The notes under the pieces were generated by a model. The model was given only the letters and a program-made list of their open reading frames with translations, did no database searches and had not been told where the DNA came from. The translations under genes were made by a program, and so were the position numbers. From NCBI RefSeq assembly GCF_030646015.1, contig NZ_JAUSLT010000035.1, positions 39,762 to 103,761 of the forward strand: DNA of 64,000 nt, given 5' to 3'. The DNA is from Bradyrhizobium sp. (lineage in GTDB: Bacteria; Pseudomonadota; Alphaproteobacteria; Rhizobiales; Xanthobacteraceae). Shown here piece after piece: positions 1-6,761 of this stretch; position 1 is the stretch's first letter, and each line of letters begins with the position of its first letter.

Positions 1-1070
1 TAGAGCGTGCCGCGCCAGCGCGCCCATAGGCTGAAGAGGCCGAGCCCCAGCATCAACAAGCCCATGCCGACCATGATCCGGAACGACCAGAAGGTGATGG
101 CCACCGGCGGCCAGTTTTCGCGCGGCACGGTGTCGAGGCCGGCCATCGGCGCGTCCAGCGAATGTTTCAGGACCAGCGAACCGAGTTTCGGGACTTCGAT
201 CGCGTATTTCACCTTGCCGGCGGCCTGGTCCGGCCAACCGAACAGGATCAGCGGCGCGCCGTGCGGGTGGCTATCGAAATGGCCTTCCATCGCCATGATC
301 TTCACCGGCTGGTGTTCCAGCGTGTTGAGGCCGTGCTGGTCACCGGCAAAAATCTGGATCGGCGCCACCAGCGTGGCCATCCACATTGCCATCGAAAACA
401 TGACGCGAGGTCCCGCCAGATGCGGGTCGCGCAGCAAATGAAACGCGCCGACCGCGCCGACCACCAGCGCGGTGGTCAGATACGCGGCCAGCACCATGTG
501 CACCAGGCGATAGGGAAATGACGGATTGAAAATCACCTTGAACCAGTCGGCGGCGATGAACTGGCCGTCGGCATTGATGGCGTAGCCGGCCGGCGTCTGC
601 ATCCAGGAATTGGCCGACAGGATCCAGAACGCCGAGATCAGGGTGCCGACGGCGACCATCAGGGTGGCGAGGAAATGCAGGCGGTGGCCGACCCGCTCCA
701 GGCCGAACAGCATGACGCCGAGAAACCCCGCCTCGAGGAAGAAGGCGGTCAGCACCTCGTAGGCCATCAGGGGGCCGATCACCGGGCCGGTCTTGTCAGA
801 AAACGCCGACCAGTTGGTGCCGAACTGGTAGGACATCACGATGCCCGAGACCACGCCCATGCCGAACGCGACGGCAAAAATCTTCAGCCAGTAATTGAAC
901 AGGTTGATGAAGACCTCGCGCCCGGTCCACAGCCAGAGCGCCTCCAGCACCGCGAGATAGCTGGCCAGCCCGATCGAGAAGGCGGGGAACACGATGTGAA
1001 ACGACATCGTGAAGGCGAACTGCGCCCGCGCCAGTACTACAGCATCCCAGCCCTCGAACATCGGCACCAT
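1..1070 (-). CDS. cydA: Cytochrome bd-type ubiquinol oxidase subunit I (3' end beyond window)
   Basis: Translating the minus strand from 1070 gives an uninterrupted protein of about 356 residues running off the left edge. It begins MVPMFEGWDAVVLARAQF, followed by SFHIVFPAFSIGLA, whose His matches the conserved N-terminal haem ligand of CydA. A second conserved His lies in FPYRLVHMVLAAYL, and the following stretch containing GWPDQAAGKVKYAI sits where the quinol-binding loop is expected. Alternating hydrophobic segments fit the multi-helix CydA fold. The family oxidises ubiquinol and reduces O2 to water in the inner membrane. A start at 1061 (MFEG) is equally possible, and neither start has a strong ribosome site. 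Subunit II would be expected downstream, outside the window. The loop looks short, as in cyanide-insensitive (CioA) forms, but that is a weak inference. Confidence 0.93.
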   Translation of the reverse strand, partial: MVPMFEGWDAVVLARAQFAFTMSFHIVFPAFSIGLASYLAVLEALWLWTGREVFINLFNYWLKIFAVAFGMGVVSGIVMSYQFGTNWSAFSDKTGPVIGPLMAYEVLTAFFLEAGFLGVMLFGLERVGHRLHFLATLMVAVGTLISAFWILSANSWMQTPAGYAINADGQFIAADWFKVIFNPSFPYRLVHMVLAAYLTTALVVGAVGAFHLLRDPHLAGPRVMFSMAMWMATLVAPIQIFAGDQHGLNTLEHQPVKIMAMEGHFDSHPHGAPLILFGWPDQAAGKVKYAIEVPKLGSLVLKHSLDAPMAGLDTVPRENWPPVAITFWSFRIMVGMGLLMLGLGLFSLWARWRGTL

Positions 1071-1190
1071 CCGTCAAGGTTGGATCGTGCGTTTCGAATA
1101 CCACGCAATGCGCGCGAGGGATATCGTGAAGGACCGAATGGCAGGTTCCCGCGCGGCGCCCTTGTATGGCGCCGCGTTCTGCAGGCTCGC

Positions 1191-1757
1191 TCAGCTGTTC
1201 GCATTCAGCAGCCGCGCGACGGTGCGGTCGATCTGCTCGTACTGGCCTTCGCCGGCGTGCTGGAACACGATCTTGCCGTTCTGGTCGATGATGTACTGCG
1301 CCGGCCAATACTGGTTGCGCCAGGCGTTCCAGGTCTTCGAATCATTGTCCTGCGCCACCGGATAGGTGATGCCGTGCCGCTTCAGCGCGCTCTGCACGTT
1401 GGCGGCCGATCGCTCGAACGGGAATTCCGGGGTGTGGACGCCGACCACGACGAGGCCGCGGTCTTTGTATTTCTCATTGAGCGCGACCACGTGCGGCAGC
1501 GCGTTGATGCAGTTGACGCAGCCATAGGTCCAGAAATTGACCAGCACCACCTTGCCGCGCAGGTCGGCGACCTTGAGCGGTGCGGAATTGAACCATTTGC
1601 CGATGCCGGTGAAGTCGGGGGCGGCACCCTGCACCGCTGCGACTGCGAAGGGAGCGGTGGTATCGCGCGCGGCATCGCCGGCAATGCCGAGACTGGCGGC
1701 GCCGATCAGGCCAAGGGCAAACACGGAAGCGGTGGCTGCGAGGAAACGTTTTGTCAT
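1191..1757 (-). CDS. Exported thioredoxin-like protein (DipZ/TlpA type)
   Basis: The 188-residue protein has an N-terminal signal or anchor segment (KRFLAATASVFALGLIG) and a thioredoxin fold with the active-site motif WTYGCVNCINALP, a CxxC redox pair. A QYWPAQYIIDQNGKIV segment with the cis-Pro region follows. The Cys-Val-Asn-Cys motif resembles the soluble C-terminal domain of DipZ-type proteins. Start 1757 is preferred over 1769 because GGAG lies about 7 bases before the ATG. It follows ccdA by 30 bases, so the two are probably one operon: CcdA would pass electrons across the membrane to this periplasmic thiol reductant. The substrate is unknown; cytochrome maturation or oxidative repair are both plausible. 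Confidence 0.85.
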   Translation of the reverse strand: MTKRFLAATASVFALGLIGAASLGIAGDAARDTTAPFAVAAVQGAAPDFTGIGKWFNSAPLKVADLRGKVVLVNFWTYGCVNCINALPHVVALNEKYKDRGLVVVGVHTPEFPFERSAANVQSALKRHGITYPVAQDNDSKTWNAWRNQYWPAQYIIDQNGKIVFQHAGEGQYEQIDRTVARLLNANS

Positions 1758-1787
1758 GGAAAACTCCATTCGGGGTGGATCTTTGGG

Positions 1788-2501
1788 TTAGAGACCGAGC
1801 TGGCCGCTCGGATAAAATCCGGTCAGCCACGCCACGATCAGCGTGTCGTATTGAAACCAGGAGGCGACTGCGAAGGCGATCACGACGGCGCCGAACCCCT
1901 GCTGCAATTTTGGCGAGATTGCCGCGACGCTGCGGACGCGGGTGGTAACGGCCTGGCCGCCATAGGCGATCGCCAGCATCGGGATCGCGGCGCCGACGGC
2001 GTAGACCACCAGCAGGACACCAGCCCATGCGGTGTCGGTGGAAGTCGCGATCACGGTCAGGATCGAGCCCAGCACCGGACCGGCGCAGGGCGTCCAGACC
2101 AGGCCGAGCGTGGTGCCCAGCACGAAACCGCCGAGATTGCCTTCGCGATTGCCTTGGCTCGCCGCGGCGTTGCCGGCCGGACCTGACCCGATCAGCCCGT
2201 TGAGCCGGACCGACAGCCATTCGAACGGCGCGGGCCAGACCATCAACAGCCCGAAGCCGAGCAGCAGCACGGTCGCGGCGGTACGCAGGCTGTTGGGATC
2301 GAAGTCGAAAATGCGGGTGATCGCGCTCAGCGCCAGCGCGGTGGCGGAAAACGACAGGACAAAGCCTGCCGCGATCATCGCCGGGCGTACCTTGCCGGTC
2401 TGGCCGACCGAAGCGCCGAGCAGGATCGGCAGCATCGGCAGCGTGCAGGGCGCCGCGATGGTGACGATTCCGGCGAGCAGGGCGAGAACGAGGTTGAGCA
2501 T
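1788..2501 (-). CDS. ccdA: CcdA/DsbD-like transmembrane thiol-electron transporter
   Basis: The product is about 237 residues with six likely membrane helices. It carries the two family cysteines, in TIAAPCTLPMLPILLG near the N-terminus and LVWTPCAGPVLGSIL near the middle. These form the redox pair that relays electrons from cytoplasmic thioredoxin to periplasmic partners. I chose the ATG at 2501 (MLNLVLALLAG) because it begins at the first helix; an upstream in-frame extension to 2561 is polar and unlike the family. It is first in a two-gene operon with the exported thioredoxin-like gene, the arrangement fused in DipZ and DsbD proteins. Confidence 0.88.
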   Translation of the reverse strand: MLNLVLALLAGIVTIAAPCTLPMLPILLGASVGQTGKVRPAMIAAGFVLSFSATALALSAITRIFDFDPNSLRTAATVLLLGFGLLMVWPAPFEWLSVRLNGLIGSGPAGNAAASQGNREGNLGGFVLGTTLGLVWTPCAGPVLGSILTVIATSTDTAWAGVLLVVYAVGAAIPMLAIAYGGQAVTTRVRSVAAISPKLQQGFGAVVIAFAVASWFQYDTLIVAWLTGFYPSGQLGL

Positions 2502-2718
2502 CGAAATGGGATCCCATGAACGATCCCGCCATTGGCCTTGCGACCGTACGGGGGTTGTCATGGTTCTTCGGGATGCCGGGCCAAGGCGTTACGTCGGGGG
2601 CGCACCGGCAGCGTCACGTGTTTGTGAGAAAATCGGCGTACTCGATCCCGGCGCCGTCAGCGCCCCCCAAAAACAGAGCGACCCGGAGGGGGGCATCCCA
2701 TCCGGGTCGTTGGAGGTC

Positions 2719-2768
2719 ACTTGGAAGGTTAAAGACTTGGAAGGTTAGAAGACTTGGTAGGCTAGAAA
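2719..2768. repeat. Three imperfect tandem copies of a 16-17 bp unit
   Basis: The unit acttggaaggttaaag is followed by acttggaaggttagaag and acttggtaggctagaaa, giving three head-to-tail copies. They sit in the roughly 270-base gap between ccdA and the small secreted-protein gene. I see no gene in this gap and no clear terminator. Confidence 0.8.
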
Positions 2769-2775
2769 CCTGAAT

Positions 2776-2976
2776 TCAGCGGGTGGTCTCGCTGTCGTAG
2801 GAGATCACGCAGACCTCCGAGGGATTCTTGTTGCTGCAATCGACCACCTGCTCGCGGACGAACGTCGTTCCGGTGTCGCGCTGGGCGCGGGGGGCAGTGT
2901 TCTGGGCGGACAGCGAGGCCAGGGTGCAGACCGCGCCGAGCGGGATAATGAAGAAGCGGAAGGAAGGCTTCAGCAT
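2776..2976 (-). CDS. Small secreted protein of unknown function
   Basis: The 66-residue product starts MLKPSFRFFIIPLGAVCTLA, a good signal peptide, and then has a short hydrophilic mature part with two cysteines (DCSNKNPSEVC) that could form a disulfide. The start at 2976 is supported by AGGAG seven bases upstream. It lies 176 bases downstream of the ECF sigma gene on the same strand, so co-transcription is possible. I do not recognise a family. Confidence 0.6.
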   Translation of the reverse strand: MLKPSFRFFIIPLGAVCTLASLSAQNTAPRAQRDTGTTFVREQVVDCSNKNPSEVCVISYDSETTR

Positions 2977-3152
2977 GTTCGTTCTCCTGTTCGGCGTTGG
3001 CGTTGCGTTGGTGATGATGGGTATAGGGGCTGAGTTTTTCCGGGTGATGTCGTGGATTGTTTCAATTGTTTCGTCGGAAGTAATCTCTTTCGCCGCCAAA
3101 ACGTCCGTTTTCCACCCTTGGCGCCCTGTCAACCAGTTGAAATAACTCGATT

Positions 3153-3764
3153 TTATGCCGCGAGGCTGTCGACGCCGGCGCCCTTAAGCAAGTCTGCAAG
3201 CTGTTTGCGGGCATAGAACATCCGGGTCTTCACCGTGCTCTGGGGAATGCCGATGATGGCGCCGGCCTCTTCCACCGACTTCTCATGGTAGTAGACGAGG
3301 TTGATGATCTCCCGATGCGCCGGCGACAGCTTGGCGACGCAGGCCCGCAGGATCGCCGAGGTATTGCTGCGGTCCAGCGAGGCTTCCGGGGTGTCGGCCT
3401 GGTCGGCGATTTCGAGCACGTCTTCCTGGTCGATGTCCTCGTGGCGGCGCTGGCGCAGCGCGGTCAGCGCCTTGAAGCGGGCGATCGACAACAGCCAGGT
3501 GGAGACCTGCGAACGGCCCTCGAACTGGGCGGCGGTGCGCCACACGTCGAGGAAAACCTGGCTGACGAGGTCTTCGGCCATGGTGGTGTCCCGCACGATG
3601 CGCAGGATGAAGCGGTAAACCCGGACGTTGTGTCGGGAGTAGAGGATATGCATCGCGGTCCGGCCGCCATCGGAGATGCTCTGCAGCAGCATTTCATCCG
3701 AGGTCGCCTGGGCGGCAATGATGCCTTGGCGGGCTGCGGCGTTGATGGCTACGACGTTCTGCAT
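3153..3764 (-). CDS. ECF-family RNA polymerase sigma factor
   Basis: The product is about 203 residues. Region 2 is visible as LYSRHNVRVYRFILRIVRD followed by AEDLVSQVFLDVWRTA. Region 4 is KLSPAHREIINLVYYHEKSV followed by the helix-turn-helix GIPQSTVKTRMFYARKQL. The start at 3764 (MQNVVAINAAARQG) has AGGAG about 7 bases upstream, and a longer upstream reading is less likely. ECF sigma factors direct transcription of stress or envelope genes and usually pair with an anti-sigma factor. None is obvious next to it: the only neighbour on the same strand is the small secreted protein. Two strong palindromes lie 115-170 bases upstream of the start and may control it. Confidence 0.92.
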   Translation of the reverse strand: MQNVVAINAAARQGIIAAQATSDEMLLQSISDGGRTAMHILYSRHNVRVYRFILRIVRDTTMAEDLVSQVFLDVWRTAAQFEGRSQVSTWLLSIARFKALTALRQRRHEDIDQEDVLEIADQADTPEASLDRSNTSAILRACVAKLSPAHREIINLVYYHEKSVEEAGAIIGIPQSTVKTRMFYARKQLADLLKGAGVDSLAA

Positions 3765-3878
3765 GACACGCTCCTGGTATTCGCCATTGGCGGCGTTTCG
3801 TTGGAGCGGAGTGATAGTTAACCCCGGTTTCGGGACGTCTGCACGCCAACGGGAAAATGGTTTCATGCGCAAAAGAAT

Positions 3879-3907
3879 TGTTTCGTCGCGCGGTCAGCGA
3901 CGAAACA
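3879..3907. promoter_or_regulatory. Perfect 11-bp inverted repeat upstream of the ECF sigma gene
   Basis: tgtttcgtcgc and gcgacgaaaca are exact inverted copies separated by 7 bases. The pair lies 115 bases upstream of the sigma factor start. No T-run follows, so an operator is more likely than a terminator. The bound protein is unknown. Confidence 0.45.
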
Positions 3908-3920
3908 TTCGAGGGGGAAA

Positions 3921-3936
3921 TGTGAACGATTTCACA
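3921..3936. promoter_or_regulatory. CRP-like binding site
   Basis: The 16 bases read tgtgaacgatttcaca, an exact match to the classical CRP-family consensus TGTGA-N6-TCACA. It lies about 160 bases upstream of the ECF sigma start, next to the 11-bp inverted repeat. Which CRP/FNR-family protein would bind is not shown by the sequence. Confidence 0.5.
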
Positions 3937-4116
3937 AAGTTGGCCGCGAGGGGCATCGCAGGTTGGGGGTGGGGAACGATTCGCGTTCTGGTGCGTATGG
4001 AGGCTCTTGCGGGGCGCGATAGCCGATATCACGCAGCTGTCGTCCCGGCCTCCGCGCCGGGACCCATAAACACAGGGCGTCGTGTTGCGCGAACTGGAGC
4101 GGCAGTCCCTTCCTTA

Positions 4117-4252
4117 CCTCGCCCCGCTTGCGGGGAGAGGTCGGTTTCGCGCTAAGCGCGAAACCGGGTGAGGGGGACTCACCGCGCCGTCGGTGCTCGT
4201 TGAAAGAAAGAGCCCCTCACCCCAACCCTCTCCCCGCAAGAGCGGGGCGAGG
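4117..4252. repeat. Dispersed palindromic repeat, family A copy 1
   Basis: The element has outer arms cctcgccccgcttgcggggagagg and a near-complementary ccctctccccgcaagagcggggcgagg, with an inner hairpin ttcgcgctaagcgcgaa. Similar elements occur at about 16597, 17601, 21257, 35733 and 48065. Just upstream, 4041-4075 holds a second repeat type (gtcgtcccgg ... ccgggacccata). Together they fill the gap between the sigma factor region and the response regulator. Confidence 0.8.
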
Positions 4253-4272
4253 GAGTCGCTAACTACGCGGCA

Positions 4273-5016
4273 TTACGCCTTCTCGCCGACCGGCGAAAAC
4301 AAATAGCCGCCGCCGCGGATGGTGCGGATCACCGCCGGCTTGGTCGGGTCGATCTCGATCTTTCTGCGGATTCGCATGATGCGCAGGTCCACCGCGCGGT
4401 CGAACGCCTCGGCATCGCGCGCGTTGGCCAGCTCCAGCAGCCGCTCGCGCGACAGCACCCGCTTTGGATTGGCCGCGAACACCTTCAACAGGCCGAATTC
4501 GGAAGCGGTCAGCGGATGCTCGTTGCCCTCGTCGTCGCGCAGCGCCTGCGCCTCGAGATCGAGCCATTTGGTGCCGAACCGCACCAGCTGGTCCTTCGCC
4601 TTGGCGCTGGTGGCCTCGGGTGCTGCAGCCGGCGCCCTGGCCGGCGCGGAGCGCCGCAGCACCGAGCGGATCCGCGCCATCAATTCACGCAGCTCGCAGG
4701 GTTTGGCGATGTAGTCGTCGGCGCCGAGCTCCAGCCCCACGACGCGGTCGATCGGGCTCGCGGTCGCGGTCAGCATGATGACCGGGACATTGGTGCGGCC
4801 CTTGAGGTCGCGGATGATGGAAAGTCCGTCTTCCTCGGGCATGTTGAGATCGAGCACCACGAGATCCGGCACCGAGACCTCGATCGCCTCGCGCAGCGTC
4901 TTGCCGCCGTCGCACAGCGTGACGCCGAAGCCGTGCATCTTGAGGTATTCGCCGACCATCTCGCGGGCCGGCGCTTCGTCGTCGACGATGATGATGTGTT
5001 GCTGGGTCTGGCTCAT
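4273..5016 (-). CDS. OmpR-family response regulator
   Basis: The protein is 247 residues. The receiver domain has the acidic pair in IIIVDDEAPARE, the phospho-acceptor Asp near residue 56 in LVVLDLNMPEEDG, and the conserved Lys in DDYIAKPCELREL. An Ala/Pro-rich linker (about 122-137) leads to a winged-helix DNA-binding domain ending RTIRGGGYLFSP. It is the last gene of a three-gene signalling operon, and its start overlaps the preceding kinase stop by 4 bases, indicating translational coupling. The target genes are unknown; the divergent UgpB-like gene is a candidate. Confidence 0.93.
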   Translation of the reverse strand: MSQTQQHIIIVDDEAPAREMVGEYLKMHGFGVTLCDGGKTLREAIEVSVPDLVVLDLNMPEEDGLSIIRDLKGRTNVPVIMLTATASPIDRVVGLELGADDYIAKPCELRELMARIRSVLRRSAPARAPAAAPEATSAKAKDQLVRFGTKWLDLEAQALRDDEGNEHPLTASEFGLLKVFAANPKRVLSRERLLELANARDAEAFDRAVDLRIMRIRRKIEIDPTKPAVIRTIRGGGYLFSPVGEKA

Positions 5017-6761
5017 GACATTTCAGTCGCAGGCAGTATGACGGTGAAGGTCGACCCCCGTCCGGGCCCGGCGCTGTCGGCGGTCACCTCGCCGCCATGC
5101 ATGTCGATGATGCGCTTGACGATGGACAGGCCGAGGCCGGTCGAGCTTTCGCCGGCGGTGGGTTTGGCCGACAGCCGCTGGAAACGGCCGAACAGCCGGC
5201 CGAGATCTTCCGGCGAGAGACCCGCGCCCTCGTCGGCGATGCGGATGATGGTGCTGTCCTGCTCATGGGTGACCACGACCGTGATCCTGCCGCCGATTGG
5301 TGAGTATTTGATGGCGTTGCTGACCAGATTGTCGATCGCCTCGCGCATCCGGTCGGTATCGCACATCGTGACGATATTCGGCGGCGCCGACACGGAGATG
5401 GTCTGCTGCTTGTTGACCGCCAGCGGCTGGTTGGCGTCGGCGACCTCGCTGACCAAAGCGGCGATATCGACCGGTTCGCGCCGGATCGAGATGTCGAAGG
5501 CATCGGCCATCGCGTCCGAAATCAGGTGGTCGACCATCGAGGTCAGGCGCTTGGTGGCGTCGCGGATGTGTTCGACCTGGGCGGTGATGCTCTCCTTCGA
5601 GGAGCCGGCGCCGATCAGTTCGGTCAGCATTTCGGTGCGGCCGAGGATGACGCCCAGCGGATTCTTCAGGTCGTGGGCGACGGTGCCGAGAATTTCGTTC
5701 TTGAAGCCGTTGGCGCGCTGCAGCCGCATCCATTGCGACGACAGCCGGCGGTTGGCCTGCATCAGCGCGCGGGTGCGCTGGGCGACGCGGTCCTCAAGCT
5801 GGGTGTTGGCCTCGTGCAGCTGCTGGTAGAGGATCACGTTGTCGAAGGCGATCGACAGCCGGCTGGAGAAAATCTCGACCAGCGCGCGGTCGGTCTCCGA
5901 CAGCGGGCGTTCCGCCTGCAGCAGCACCACGACCTCGCGGCCGCTGCCGGTGCGCAGATAGAGCACGCTGCGGTGGTCGGCAAATTCGTTCTTGCGGCGG
6001 TGGAAGGCCGCTTCCACCATCTGCCGCAGGTCCGGATCGAGCGATTTCGATCCGGTGGTGCCGATGAAGCGGCTGTAGCAGCCGGAGCCCGCGAGCACCG
6101 AGAAGTCGTTGCCGGCGCTGCTGCCGTCGTCGCGCAGCACCAGGATGCCGGCGCAATCGACATTGAGCAGCGAGGCGAGCTGGGTCAGCACGCCCTCGGC
6201 GAGCCGCTGCATCGACTTGAAGTCGTACAGCGTGGAGGCGGCATCGATGATGATTTCCAGCCCGCGCCTGGTTTGCACCATGCGCTCGAGCTGCTGATAG
6301 CTGCGCAAGGCCGCGGTCAGCGAGGTGAACAGCTTGTCGGCGGTCAGCTCGGTCTTCGCCTTGTAGTCGTTGATGTCGTACTGGACGATGACGCGCCGCT
6401 CCGGCGCCTGGCCGGGCTGCCCGGTGCGCAGGATGATGCGGACGGTCTCGTTCTTGATCTCGTTGCGGATATATTCGACGAGGTCGAGGCCGGCGGCGTC
6501 GGTTTCCATGATGACGTCGAGCAGCACGGCGGCGATATCGGGGTGCGCCTGCATCAGCTTGCGGCCCTCGGCCGCCGAATAGGCCGACAGGATCTCCAGG
6601 GTCTGGCCGTTGAGATTGTAGTCGCTCAGCGCAAACCGCGTGCCTTCATGCACGGCCTGATCGTCGTCGATGACGGCGACTTTCCATTTGCGCGCGGTCG
6701 AGGCTACCGGAGCGGTTCCGGAATCGTCGATCAGGTGGAGGACATCGTCCTGTTCGGCCAT
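5013..6761 (-). CDS. Receiver-DUF3369-histidine kinase hybrid
   Basis: The 582-residue protein has no membrane helix. Its N-terminal receiver domain (about 27-150) carries Asp 82 in VLLDVIMETD. A GAF-like DUF3369 region (about 175-340) follows, containing SLLNVDCAGILVLRDD. A coiled stretch leads to the HisKA box TVAHDLKNPLGVILG (His about 363) and the ATPase motifs NLVSNAIKYSP, ADEGAGLS and STGLGLSIVKRI. It overlaps the upstream kinase gene by 31 bases and the downstream response regulator by 4. A receiver at the front of a soluble kinase suggests it takes phosphate from, or is tuned by, the membrane kinase. The likely output is the OmpR-type regulator. Confidence 0.9.
   Translation of the reverse strand: MAEQDDVLHLIDDSGTAPVASTARKWKVAVIDDDQAVHEGTRFALSDYNLNGQTLEILSAYSAAEGRKLMQAHPDIAAVLLDVIMETDAAGLDLVEYIRNEIKNETVRIILRTGQPGQAPERRVIVQYDINDYKAKTELTADKLFTSLTAALRSYQQLERMVQTRRGLEIIIDAASTLYDFKSMQRLAEGVLTQLASLLNVDCAGILVLRDDGSSAGNDFSVLAGSGCYSRFIGTTGSKSLDPDLRQMVEAAFHRRKNEFADHRSVLYLRTGSGREVVVLLQAERPLSETDRALVEIFSSRLSIAFDNVILYQQLHEANTQLEDRVAQRTRALMQANRRLSSQWMRLQRANGFKNEILGTVAHDLKNPLGVILGRTEMLTELIGAGSSKESITAQVEHIRDATKRLTSMVDHLISDAMADAFDISIRREPVDIAALVSEVADANQPLAVNKQQTISVSAPPNIVTMCDTDRMREAIDNLVSNAIKYSPIGGRITVVVTHEQDSTIIRIADEGAGLSPEDLGRLFGRFQRLSAKPTAGESSTGLGLSIVKRIIDMHGGEVTADSAGPGRGSTFTVILPATEMS

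Noticed and set aside
675..2186. A 503-codon plus-strand frame
   Set aside because: It is antisense to cydA, the thioredoxin-like gene and ccdA, all of which have clear motifs. Its own translation is a charged low-complexity sequence.
4117..4252. Repeats considered as a CRISPR array
   Set aside because: Copies are single, palindromic and scattered tens of kb apart, with no regular spacers and no cas genes.
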